A program made the translations under genes and the position numbers. A model generated the notes under the pieces. It saw nothing but the letters and a program-made list of their open reading frames with translations, did no database searches and was not told the origin of the DNA. Below are positions 55,464 to 63,491 of a stretch of DNA of 64,000 nt, piece after piece (the first letter of the stretch is position 1; each line of letters opens with the position of its first letter). Source of the stretch: Pseudomonas citri (GTDB lineage Bacteria; Pseudomonadota; Gammaproteobacteria; Pseudomonadales; Pseudomonadaceae); the NCBI RefSeq assembly GCF_025336485.1, contig NZ_JAODAB010000008.1:165040-229039 (forward strand), in the 5' to 3' direction.

Positions 55464-56588
55464 TTATTTCCTCGCTTTGAGGATCACGAATTTCGGCGTC
55501 GCGGCCACTTGCTCGACTCCGCGGAACAGCCGCGCCAGTTTGCTGTGGTAACCCAGGTGGCGGTTGCCGACGATGTACAGCGCACCACCCACCACCAAGG
55601 CTTCGCGCGCTTGCTGGAACATGCGCCAGGCGAGGAAATCCCCCACGACCTGCAGCTGGTGGAAGGGTGGATTGCACAGCACCACATCCAGTGACTGGGC
55701 TGGCTGCCCGGCCAGGCCATCGGCGGCGCGCAAGGTCACGTCGCGCTCGCCCAATGCGGCCCGCCAGTTCTCGGCTGCCGATTGCACGGCCATGTACGAC
55801 TCATCCACCAGGGTGTAGTGGGCCTCGGGATTGTGCAGTGCGCTGGCGATGGCCAGTACGCCGTTGCCGCATCCCAGGTCTGCGACGCGGGCTGTCCCGA
55901 GGTTCTGCGGCAAGTGCGGCAGGAACGCACGGGTGCCGATGTCCAGGCCTTCACGGCAAAAGACGTTGGCGTGGTTGCGCAGTTCGATCCTGGGTTCGTC
56001 CAGCCAATAGCGGGTGGGGTAGGGCGACACGGCGGGCGCCTTGGTTTCGGGCGTGGCAATCAACAGCCGCGCCTTTTTCACCGCCAGGGAAGCCATCACG
56101 GGACCGATGTAGCGCTCCAGCAAATCACCCGCGGCCCGTGGCAAGTGCTTGACCATCGCCGCGGCAATCACCTGGGCGCCCGGGGCCAGGTGGCCTTGCA
56201 AGCGAATCAGTTGTTCTTCCAGGAGCGCCAGGGTTTTCGGGACCTTGATCAGGACCCGATCGAAAAACCCATCCCACGGCTCGCTGGCCGGCACAGTCGG
56301 CACCGCATCGAAAGGCAGCCCATTGCGCACCAGGTTTTTCCCCAGGGCCTGCAAGGCCAGGAACGAGTCGCTGCTGCTGGTGACCTCGACCTTGCCGGCC
56401 AGGCTGGCCGCCAGAGCGCCGAAGCTGTCGTTGAGCACCAGGACCCGGGTCGACGCGGCGGGCTGTTGCCCGGCCAGGTGCGCGAGCAGGTATTCATCGG
56501 CCGCATCGAAAGCTTGCAGAGGTTCGTTCTGCTGTTCGGGTTGGCGGATCAGGTCGAGTTGGGCGAAGGGGCTTTCGAGCAAGGGCAT
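55464..56588 (-). CDS. rlmG: 23S rRNA (guanine-1835-N2)-methyltransferase RlmG, 374 aa
   Basis: SAM-dependent methyltransferase with two Rossmann-like halves; the catalytic C-terminal domain has VADLGCGNGVLAIASALHN and the NPPF motif VLCNPPFHQLQVVGD. The N-terminal domain resembles a degenerate copy. Start MPLLESPFAQLDLIRQPEQQ at 56588 is family-typical; the longer frame to 56693 is not needed. It methylates G1835 of 23S rRNA in E. coli. Confidence 0.93.
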   Translation of the reverse strand: MPLLESPFAQLDLIRQPEQQNEPLQAFDAADEYLLAHLAGQQPAASTRVLVLNDSFGALAASLAGKVEVTSSSDSFLALQALGKNLVRNGLPFDAVPTVPASEPWDGFFDRVLIKVPKTLALLEEQLIRLQGHLAPGAQVIAAAMVKHLPRAAGDLLERYIGPVMASLAVKKARLLIATPETKAPAVSPYPTRYWLDEPRIELRNHANVFCREGLDIGTRAFLPHLPQNLGTARVADLGCGNGVLAIASALHNPEAHYTLVDESYMAVQSAAENWRAALGERDVTLRAADGLAGQPAQSLDVVLCNPPFHQLQVVGDFLAWRMFQQAREALVVGGALYIVGNRHLGYHSKLARLFRGVEQVAATPKFVILKARK

Positions 56589-56765
56589 GGCTGGGACTCT
56601 GCAAATCAACGAATGTCCCGCTGCCCTGGGGCTGGTATCTGAGCGGGACCGCTTGAATGAACTGCGTCGCGCGCCAGGCGCGTCATCATTCAAGGGGAAC
56701 CGTAAATGTTACGTTTTTTTGTTGGACTTTACTCGTGGGTTTTCTGTTCGGTGCCGGCTTGCTGT

Positions 56766-57473
56766 TCAGATCACGTGGATGTGGGCCGCCTTGGCGACGG
56801 CTGAAATCTTGTTGCTGACATTGAGTTTTCGCATGCAACTGCAAACATGGAAATTCACCGTGCGTTCGGAAAGGCAAAGGATTCTGCCCACCTCGGACGC
56901 TGTCTTGCCTTCGGCGGACCACCTCAACACTTCGATTTCCCGGGGGGACAGATGGTATTTCTGCCCGACGACGTCGGATAATTTCTCGCTCGCCAGCACA
57001 TGCAGCGTTTGACTGGCGAAGATGGCGTAGCCGAGATTGCTATAGTGCTCCTCGATGTCGATGGGACCGTGGGTTCGTGCCAGGCTGAACAGGCTGCAAT
57101 GGCTCCCCGGTGCACCATGTACAGCCTGGGTCCAACCATACTTGAGGCCCTGGCGGTTAAGTTCGCGCCATAACTTTGGAGCTTGTGCAAAAACGTTTTC
57201 ATCCCACAGGATGGGAAGCGGCGATTGATTGCAATGCGCCACTATTGGATCATTGAAAGCATGGCCGTTCTGTTCATAAAACTTGTTCCACCCATAGGGG
57301 TAATTATTCAAGTTCACCTTGCTGGTGTGCTGGTCGGGAGTGCCGAGGTAGGCTGCGAATGCGCAATATTCAAATCCTTGATTGTTAAAGAAATTCAGCA
57401 CTAGACGATAGGCGGTCTGCAAGTCTTTCTCATGGGCTAACTTCCTCAGCTGCAAGTCCTTCCACTTGTCCAT
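56766..57473 (-). CDS. LuxR-type quorum regulator (LuxR solo), 235 aa
   Basis: N-terminal autoinducer-binding domain (residues ~20-160) with the acyl-homoserine-lactone pocket residues Trp62, Tyr66, Asp75, Pro76 and Trp90 in order (GWNKFYEQNGHAFNDPIV, PILWDENVF), then KYGWTQAVHGAPGSH. The C-terminal GerE/LuxR helix-turn-helix is LSPREIEVLRWSAEGKTASE, LCLSERTVNFHV. No luxI is adjacent. The five visible pocket positions match TraR/LuxR, so it may bind AHLs or related signals. It sits upstream of and divergent to fpr, where other Pseudomonas often carry a LysR-type gene (finR). Confidence 0.93.
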   Translation of the reverse strand: MDKWKDLQLRKLAHEKDLQTAYRLVLNFFNNQGFEYCAFAAYLGTPDQHTSKVNLNNYPYGWNKFYEQNGHAFNDPIVAHCNQSPLPILWDENVFAQAPKLWRELNRQGLKYGWTQAVHGAPGSHCSLFSLARTHGPIDIEEHYSNLGYAIFASQTLHVLASEKLSDVVGQKYHLSPREIEVLRWSAEGKTASEVGRILCLSERTVNFHVCSCMRKLNVSNKISAVAKAAHIHVI

Positions 57474-57748
57474 CGCTCTCTCCTGGGTTGATACATCCTT
57501 GTGGGATCCAATCCATGATGGAATTTTGAGTGTAGGACTATTCCTAACTTTCAGTTGAATTTTTTATTTCGCCTTACGTTCTTTATGGTTGTTTAATTGT
57601 TTATTTTACAAAATCTTATGGTTGTATAAGTTTTGTGAGGGATAAACGAATTTGAACGCAAGATCATGACTAAATGCCATTACTGTTTGTCAGTGGTTAT
57701 GTTGACCACTTTGCGGGACACTATGATCTCGCCCCATTGGAGTGGCTC
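57474..57748. other. AT-rich divergent region luxR / fpr
   Basis: The 275-base gap is unusually AT-rich for this genome, mostly between about 57540 and 57640 (runs of TTTTTTATTTCG and TTTACAAAATCTTATGG). Promoter-like TA-rich sequence is abundant, so single sites cannot be chosen. I see no lux-box-like palindrome with confidence. Confidence 0.4.
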
Positions 57749-58525
57749 ATGACTGTCAGCGAAGAGAAGTTCACCCGTCAGACCCTGCTCGACGTCCAGC
57801 CGGTGACGTCTCATCTGTTTACGTTGCGCACTACCCGCGACCGCGGCTTTCGTTTTCGCGCCGGTCAATTCGCCCGGCTGGGGGTGACCAAGGCGGACGG
57901 CACGACGGTCTGGCGCGCCTATTCCATGGTGTCTTCGCCGTTCGACGAGTTTCTCGAATTCTTTTCCATTGTCGTTCCCCAGGGTGAGTTCACCAGTGAA
58001 CTGAGCCGTTTGCGACCGGGCGACGATTTGCTGGTGGAGCGCCTGGCGTTTGGCTACCTGACGCTGGATCGCTTCGTGGGTGGACGGGATCTGTGGCTGT
58101 TGTCCACCGGGACGGGCGTCGCGCCGTTTCTTTCGATCCTGCAGGACTTCGAAGCCTGGGAAAGATTCGAGCGGATCATCCTCGTGTACAGCGTGCGCGA
58201 GGCCCGGGAGTTGGCGTATCAGGAGCTGATCAAGGGGTTGACCCAGCGCGATTACCTGGCCGAGTTCGCTCACAAGTTCCGGTTCATTGCGACCGTCACC
58301 CGTGAACAGCGGCCGGGGGCGCTCAGTGGGCGAATCACCACGTTGATCGAGAATGGCGAGCTGGAGCGGGCGGCCGGTGTCGAGCTGACGCCAGAGCATT
58401 CCCGCGTCATGCTGTGCGGCAATCCGCAAATGATCGATGACACGCGCCAGTTGCTCAAGACCAGGGGGCTGCAATTGAGCTTGAGCCGTCGGCCGGGCCA
58501 GGTGGCGGTGGAAAATTATTGGTAG
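57749..58525 (+). CDS. fpr: Ferredoxin/flavodoxin-NADP+ reductase Fpr, 258 aa
   Basis: FAD enzyme moving electrons between NADPH and ferredoxin or flavodoxin, used in oxidative-stress defence and iron-sulfur supply. FAD motif VWRAYSMVSSP (Arg56, Tyr58, Ser59), NADP motif LLSTGTGVAPFLSIL, and the C-terminal VMLCGNPQMIDDTRQLL with tail GQVAVENYW (subclass I bacterial type). GGAG lies seven bases before ATG 57749. Length 258 is standard. It ends at a strong terminator. Confidence 0.95.
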   Translation: MTVSEEKFTRQTLLDVQPVTSHLFTLRTTRDRGFRFRAGQFARLGVTKADGTTVWRAYSMVSSPFDEFLEFFSIVVPQGEFTSELSRLRPGDDLLVERLAFGYLTLDRFVGGRDLWLLSTGTGVAPFLSILQDFEAWERFERIILVYSVREARELAYQELIKGLTQRDYLAEFAHKFRFIATVTREQRPGALSGRITTLIENGELERAAGVELTPEHSRVMLCGNPQMIDDTRQLLKTRGLQLSLSRRPGQVAVENYW

Positions 58526-58530
58526 GAAGA

Positions 58531-58553
58531 GGGCGTCCTGAGGACGCCCTTTT
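58531..58553. terminator. Intrinsic terminator fpr / mscL
   Basis: GGGCGTCC, TGA loop, GGACGCCC, then TTTT on the plus strand, six bases after the fpr stop codon. The other strand also runs into the convergent mscL end, so it may serve both genes. Confidence 0.85.
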
Positions 58554-58560
58554 CATGTCA

Positions 58561-58974
58561 TCAGGAGCGTTCGTTCTGGGCCTTCAGCAGGTCGCGGATT
58601 TCGCTCAGTAGCAGTTCTTCCTTGGTCGGCACAGGGGGCGCACTCGGGGCCACGGCTTCTTCGCGTTTGAGGCGGTTGATGGCCTTGACGCCCATGAAGA
58701 TGGCGAACGCGACGATGATGAAGTCGATAGTGCTCTGGATGAATTTGCCGTAGGCCAATACGACTGCGGGCGCATCACCCTGGGCGGCCTTGAGCGTAAT
58801 GGCCAGGTCGCTGAAATCCACCCCGCCGATCAGCAGGCCAACCGGAGGCATGACCACGTCGCCAACGAAGGACGAAACGATCTTGCCGAAAGCGGCGCCG
58901 ATGATAATCCCGACGGCCATGTCGACGACATTGCCCTTGACCGCGAAGGCCTTGAACTCGCTTAGCACGCCCAT
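58561..58974 (-). CDS. mscL: Large-conductance mechanosensitive channel MscL, 137 aa
   Basis: Homopentameric inner-membrane channel that opens under membrane tension to release solutes in hypo-osmotic shock. N-terminal helix ([20 protein letters not shown]), pore helix [18 protein letters not shown], the periplasmic loop, second helix [20 protein letters not shown] and a C-terminal coiled coil ([17 protein letters not shown]). Length is typical. Gene order fpr-mscL-katB-ankB matches PAO1. Confidence 0.96.
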   Translation of the reverse strand: MGVLSEFKAFAVKGNVVDMAVGIIIGAAFGKIVSSFVGDVVMPPVGLLIGGVDFSDLAITLKAAQGDAPAVVLAYGKFIQSTIDFIIVAFAIFMGVKAINRLKREEAVAPSAPPVPTKEELLLSEIRDLLKAQNERS

Positions 58975-59256
58975 GAGTTATTCCTTTTGACAGATGAAAG
59001 ATGAATGCCAGTGTAAGTCAGTCCAGCGAGTCCTGCTTAACACACTGGCCTGAAAAGTCTCAGCTATCGACCCGGGTCTGGATGAAAAGTTTGCAAAATG
59101 CCATCAATCGCGCGTGATACGCGGTTTCCGCTCGAGTCCCTACAAGGTTTTTTCTATCAACGCGGTATGGCATTTCTATTTAGGTTTTGCTTTTTCGAGC
59201 ACTAGCCTCTGGATGGCGCACATGGATGCGCTCTATAACATCAGAGGAACATCTTT
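58975..59256. other. Divergent intergenic region mscL / katB
   Basis: This 282-base gap contains promoters for both genes. The katB side has a stretch of mixed T-rich sequence (TTTCTATTTAGGTTTTGC at about 59171). I looked for an OxyR-type ATAG-N7-CTAT pattern and did not find a convincing one. Nothing else stands out. Confidence 0.4.
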
Positions 59257-60798
59257 ATGAACACTTCCCTTGGCCACGGGATTCACTCCCATCGCCGCGC
59301 TTTTGTTGTGTTGACCGCCAGCCTGTTGTCTTTGTCTGTCAACGCGGCGACCCTGACCCGGGATAACGGAGCGGCTGTCGGCGATAACCAGAACTCGCAG
59401 ACCGCAGGCCCCAACGGTCCGACCCTGTTGCAGGACGTGCAGTTGATCCAGAAGCTCCAGCGCTTTGATCGCGAACGCATTCCTGAGCGTGTGGTGCATG
59501 CCCGTGGCACCGGCGCCCATGGCACCTTCACGGTGTCCAACGACCTCAGCGACCTGACCAAGGCCAAGGTTTTTGCCGCAGGCCAGGTCACCCCGGTATT
59601 CGTGCGTTTTTCCGCGGTGGTGCACGGCAATCACTCACCGGAAACCCTGCGCGATCCCCGGGGTTTCGCTACTAAGTTCTACACCGCCGACGGTAACTGG
59701 GACTTGGTAGGTAACAACTTCCCAACGTTCTTCATTCGCGATGCCATCAAGTTTCCAGACATGGTCCATGCATTCAAGCCTGATCCGCGAACCAACTTGG
59801 ACGATGATTCCCGCCGCTTCGACTTCTTCTCCCATGTTCCAGAATCGACTCGCACCCTGACCGAGTTGTATTCCAACTCCGGCACGCCGGCCAGTTATCG
59901 TGAAATGGACGGTAACGGGGTGCATGCTTACAAGTTGGTGAATGCCAAGGGTGAAGTTCATTACGTGAAGTTTCACTGGAAAAGTTTGCAGGGGCTGAAA
60001 AACCTCGATCCGAAAGAAGTGGTGAAAGTTCAGGGTCAGGACTATAGCCATATGACCAATGACTTGGTGAGCCATATCAATAAGGGCGACTTCCCCAAGT
60101 GGGATTTGTATGTCCAGGTACTCAACCCGCAGGACCTTGCCAAGTTTGACTTTGATCCATTGGACGCGACCAAGATCTGGCCGGGCGTGCCTGAGCGCAA
60201 AGTCGGGCAAATGGTCTTGAACCGTAATCCGGCCAACGTCTTCCAGGAAACCGAGCAGGTGGCGATGGCGCCGGCCAACCTGGTGCCGGGCATCGAGCCC
60301 TCCGAGGACCGCCTGCTGCAGGGGCGGGTGTTTTCCTATGCCGATACGCAAATGTACCGGATAGGTGCCAACGCCCTGCAACTGCCAATCAACGCTCCCA
60401 AGGTGGCGGTGAACAATGGTAACCAGGACGGCGCAATGAATCCCGGCGCCACCAGCACCGGCGTGAATTACCAGCCGAGCCGCCTGACGCCGCGTGAGGA
60501 ACTGCAAGCGGCGCGCTACAGCCAGACCGCGCTGACCGGCAGTACCCAGCAAGCGAAGATCCAGCGCGAGCAGAACTTCAAGCAGGCCGGTGATTTGTAT
60601 CGTTCGTTCAGCAAGAAAGAGCGGGATGACTTGATCGAAAACTTCGGTGGGTCGTTGGCGACCACCGATGACGAGAGCAAGCACATCATCCTGTCGTTCC
60701 TCTACAAGGCCGACCCTGAGTACGGCACCGGCGTAGCCCGTGTCGCCAAGGGTGATCTGGCCCGGGTGAAGGCGCTCGCGGCCAAGCTGAGCGACTGA
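59257..60798 (+). CDS. katB: Periplasmic monofunctional catalase KatB, 513 aa
   Basis: Clade III haem catalase with a signal peptide (residues ~1-30, RAFVVLTASLLSLSVNA then ATLTRDNGAAVGD). Catalytic His81 in ERVVHARGTGAHG, catalytic Asn in WDLVGNNFPTFF, and proximal haem Tyr361 in RVFSYADTQMYRIG. It destroys hydrogen peroxide in the periplasm. It lies directly upstream of ankB, the conserved KatB partner in P. aeruginosa, with a small palindrome between them. Confidence 0.95.
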   Translation: MNTSLGHGIHSHRRAFVVLTASLLSLSVNAATLTRDNGAAVGDNQNSQTAGPNGPTLLQDVQLIQKLQRFDRERIPERVVHARGTGAHGTFTVSNDLSDLTKAKVFAAGQVTPVFVRFSAVVHGNHSPETLRDPRGFATKFYTADGNWDLVGNNFPTFFIRDAIKFPDMVHAFKPDPRTNLDDDSRRFDFFSHVPESTRTLTELYSNSGTPASYREMDGNGVHAYKLVNAKGEVHYVKFHWKSLQGLKNLDPKEVVKVQGQDYSHMTNDLVSHINKGDFPKWDLYVQVLNPQDLAKFDFDPLDATKIWPGVPERKVGQMVLNRNPANVFQETEQVAMAPANLVPGIEPSEDRLLQGRVFSYADTQMYRIGANALQLPINAPKVAVNNGNQDGAMNPGATSTGVNYQPSRLTPREELQAARYSQTALTGSTQQAKIQREQNFKQAGDLYRSFSKKERDDLIENFGGSLATTDDESKHIILSFLYKADPEYGTGVARVAKGDLARVKALAAKLSD

Positions 60799-60821
60799 TC
60801 CACAGCCAGGCAGGTGCATGG

Positions 60822-60850
60822 CCTGTGGGGGCAAAGCTTGCGCCCACAGG
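60822..60850. repeat. Short CCTGTGGGGGCAAAGC-type palindrome between katB and ankB
   Basis: 29-base near-palindrome with CCTGTGGG at the left end and CCCACAGG at the right and AGCTT in the centre. It belongs to the GTGGGAGCAAGC repeat class but is truncated. It lies inside the probable katB-ankB transcript and may reduce read-through into ankB. Confidence 0.7.
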
Positions 60851-60870
60851 CCTATGCCAGAGGAGAGCTC

Positions 60871-61422
60871 ATGATGCGTAAATTCCTTTTATCGATACTC
60901 GCGGCCTGGTCGATGAGCGTATTGGCCGACCCGCTGATGCCCAACGATCCCGCGGCGCTACAGCAACAGTTGCAAACCTATTACTTCGACGCCGCCCGCC
61001 GGGGTGACGTGCCCATGCTCGATACCTTTATCGACGCCGGTTATTCGCTGGATACCCGGGATGAGAAGGGGTACACGGCACTGATCCTGGCGGCCTATCA
61101 CGGCCGCGGTGCGGCGGTGGAGCGGTTACTGGCCGCTGGCGCCGATGCCTGTGCCCAGGACAAGCGCGGCAACACGGCCCTCATGGGCGCTATTTTCAAG
61201 GGCGAAGTGCAGATTGCACGTCGTTTGCTGTCCACCGATTGCAGCCCTGACCAGCGCAACGGTGCCGGGCAGACCGCCGCGATGTACGCCGGCCTGTTCA
61301 AGCGTGCCGAGCTGCTCGATGCCTTGAAGGCCAAGGGCGCGGATCTGGAGGCGCAGGATCCGTTGGGCAATACCGCGGCGGACCTGGCGAAGGGTGAAAT
61401 CAGAATGCCGGCTCCGCGATAG
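60871..61422 (+). CDS. ankB: Periplasmic ankyrin-repeat protein AnkB, 183 aa
   Basis: Signal peptide over residues ~1-18 (MMRKFLLSILAAWSMSVLA), then four or five ankyrin repeats (DAARRGDVPMLDTFIDAGYS, KGYTALILAAYHGRGAAVER, RGNTALMGAIFKGEVQIARR, GQTAAMYAGLFKRAELLDAL). In P. aeruginosa the partner AnkB is needed for full KatB activity. AGGAGAG precedes ATG 60871, directly followed by a second ATG. It lies 73 bases after katB and 31 bases before radA. Confidence 0.92.
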   Translation: MMRKFLLSILAAWSMSVLADPLMPNDPAALQQQLQTYYFDAARRGDVPMLDTFIDAGYSLDTRDEKGYTALILAAYHGRGAAVERLLAAGADACAQDKRGNTALMGAIFKGEVQIARRLLSTDCSPDQRNGAGQTAAMYAGLFKRAELLDALKAKGADLEAQDPLGNTAADLAKGEIRMPAPR

Positions 61423-61453
61423 GCTATCATCGCGGTTTTTACCCGGAGTTCAG

Positions 61454-62821
61454 ATGGCCAAGGCAAAGCGCATGTACGGCTGCACCGAGTGCGGCTCGAC
61501 CTTTCCCAAATGGGCCGGCCAATGCAGTGAATGCGGGGCCTGGAACAGCCTGACTGAAACCCTGGTGGAAAGCGGCGGTGCGGCGGCGCCCAGCGGCCGC
61601 ACGGGCTGGGCCGGCCAGCAAGCGCAGATCAAGACCCTGGCCGAGGTCAGCGTTGAAGAAATTCCGCGTTTTTCCACCGCCTCCGGTGAGCTGGACCGTG
61701 TATTGGGCGGCGGCCTGGTGGACGGTTCGGTGGTGTTGATCGGCGGTGACCCCGGTATCGGCAAATCCACCATTTTGTTGCAGACCTTGTGCAACATCGC
61801 CAACCGGATGTCTGCGCTGTATGTCACCGGCGAAGAGTCCCAGCAGCAGGTCGCCATGCGGGCGCGGCGCCTGGGGTTGCCCCAGGACCGGCTGCGGGTC
61901 ATGACTGAGACGTGTATCGAAAGCATCATCGCCACGGCGCGCCAGGAAAAACCCAAGGTGATGGTGATCGACTCGATCCAGACGATTTTTACCGAGCAGT
62001 TGCAGTCAGCGCCCGGTGGCGTGTCCCAGGTGCGCGAGAGTGCGGCGTTGCTGGTGCGCTACGCCAAGCAGAGCGGTACGGCGATTTTCCTGGTGGGCCA
62101 CGTCACCAAGGAAGGCGCGCTGGCGGGACCGCGGGTGCTGGAGCACATGGTCGATACGGTGCTGTATTTCGAAGGCGAATCCGATGGCCGGCTGCGTTTG
62201 TTGCGGGCCGTGAAGAACCGGTTCGGCGCCGTCAACGAACTGGGCGTGTTCGGCATGACCGACCGGGGTTTGAAAGAGGTCTCGAACCCGTCGGCGATCT
62301 TTCTGACACGAGCCCAGGAAGAAGTACCGGGCAGCGTGGTCATGGCGACGTGGGAAGGCACCCGGCCGATGCTGGTAGAGGTGCAGGCGCTGGTGGACGA
62401 CAGTCACCTGGCGAATCCGCGCCGGGTCACCCTGGGACTGGACCAGAATCGCTTGGCGATGCTGCTGGCGGTCCTGCACCGCCACGGCGGTATTCCTACT
62501 CACGACCAGGATGTTTTCCTCAACGTCGTGGGCGGGGTCAAGGTGTTGGAAACCGCGTCGGACCTGGCGTTGATGGCGGCGGTGATGTCCAGCCTGCGCA
62601 ATCGGCCGCTGCCCCATGACTTGCTGGTATTCGGCGAAGTGGGACTGTCAGGCGAGGTCCGGCCGGTGCCCAGTGGACAGGAGCGGCTCAAGGAGGCGGC
62701 CAAGCACGGCTTCAAACGCGCCATCGTGCCCAAGGCCAACGCGCCGAAGGATGCCCCGGCAGGGTTGCAGATCATTGCCGTGACGCGGTTGGAGCAGGCG
62801 CTGGATTCGTTGTTCGAATAA
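61454..62821 (+). CDS. radA: DNA repair protein RadA, 455 aa
   Basis: RecA-like helicase that processes branched recombination intermediates. N-terminal zinc finger Cys10, Cys13, Cys24 and Cys27 ([17 protein letters not shown]), Walker A GDPGIGKS (residues 98-105), Walker [12 protein letters not shown], the KNRFG motif ([12 protein letters not shown]), and a C-terminal Lon-like domain. CGGAG precedes ATG 61454. Length is normal. Confidence 0.97.
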   Translation: MAKAKRMYGCTECGSTFPKWAGQCSECGAWNSLTETLVESGGAAAPSGRTGWAGQQAQIKTLAEVSVEEIPRFSTASGELDRVLGGGLVDGSVVLIGGDPGIGKSTILLQTLCNIANRMSALYVTGEESQQQVAMRARRLGLPQDRLRVMTETCIESIIATARQEKPKVMVIDSIQTIFTEQLQSAPGGVSQVRESAALLVRYAKQSGTAIFLVGHVTKEGALAGPRVLEHMVDTVLYFEGESDGRLRLLRAVKNRFGAVNELGVFGMTDRGLKEVSNPSAIFLTRAQEEVPGSVVMATWEGTRPMLVEVQALVDDSHLANPRRVTLGLDQNRLAMLLAVLHRHGGIPTHDQDVFLNVVGGVKVLETASDLALMAAVMSSLRNRPLPHDLLVFGEVGLSGEVRPVPSGQERLKEAAKHGFKRAIVPKANAPKDAPAGLQIIAVTRLEQALDSLFE

Positions 62822-62856
62822 CGCGGGTGCAAGGGACTTAGGTGACAGCAAGTTTA

Positions 62857-62943
62857 TGTGGGAGCAAAGCTTGCTCGCGACGCAGGCGACTCGATTTTTG
62901 AAGAACCGCAGCGCCGCCATCGCGGGCAAGCCTTGCTCCCACA
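62857..62943. repeat. REP-type inverted repeat between radA and the PilZ gene
   Basis: Left arm TGTGGGAGCAAAGCTTGCTCGCGA pairs, with a few mismatches, to a right arm ending at 62943 (GCAAGCCTTGCTCCCACA). It lies between convergent radA and the PilZ-domain gene. Same family as 8143, 41371, 47288 and 52416. Confidence 0.85.
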
Positions 62944-62977
62944 GAGAACCTGTTGCCATGAGGGATCGACGGCGTAT

Positions 62978-63334
62978 CTAAATCTGGATCAACGCCGCCA
63001 ACTCCCGCTCCAGTTCATCGTGGTCGGCCAGGTTCAGCTCCACCAGCCGGCGCAGGTGGGCGATGGAGTCCAGATCGATGTGTTCGCAGACGAAGCCCAG
63101 GTGGCCATGATCATCGTGGGCGAGACGAACCTCCATCTTCACCTCGACGTCCTTGCCCAGATGGATGTCGGCTTCGAAGGGCTCTTCGGGATCGCCGAGC
63201 CAGGGCTCGGGTTTTTCGATCAGCAGGCCCTTGAGGGACAGGTCCAGCAGCTTCACTGGCCAGATGTATTGGCCCTGGCTCAGCTCGGTCCTGGCATGGA
63301 ATTCGATTCTTATGAAGCGGCGGCGATCGTTCAT
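62978..63334 (-). CDS. PilZ-domain c-di-GMP receptor (MapZ/PA4608-like), 118 aa
   Basis: Single-domain PilZ protein. The N-terminal RxxxR motif is [14 protein letters not shown] and the second motif is [14 protein letters not shown] (D/NxSxxG), both needed for c-di-GMP binding. PAO1 PA4608 (MapZ), at the same place between radA and cstA, binds c-di-GMP and inhibits the methyltransferase CheR1 to change swimming; the role here is inferred from that. ATG 63334 or 63337 (two adjacent) can start it; AGAGGA lies just upstream. Confidence 0.9.
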   Translation of the reverse strand: MNDRRRFIRIEFHARTELSQGQYIWPVKLLDLSLKGLLIEKPEPWLGDPEEPFEADIHLGKDVEVKMEVRLAHDDHGHLGFVCEHIDLDSIAHLRRLVELNLADHDELERELAALIQI

Positions 63335-63491
63335 CATGCATGTCCTCTGGAGATTCAATGACTATAGACCCAGCTGGCGCGCCATCGTCACCGTTGAATC
63401 CTGGCAGACAAATGTCGGGTATGGCCTTTGTCCTGCTTAGCGCTAAACTCCGGTAGCTGCCTTTCTTGTCCACCCTGGCTGGAATATAAAA

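Noticed and set aside
59100..59230. OxyR-binding site upstream of katB
   Set aside because: CTAT and TAT words occur, but no ATAG-N7-CTAT arrangement with proper spacing could be found.
8143..62943. Repeated palindromes taken as a possible CRISPR array
   Set aside because: Copies are kilobases apart, are inverted repeats rather than direct repeats with spacers, and no cas gene is present.
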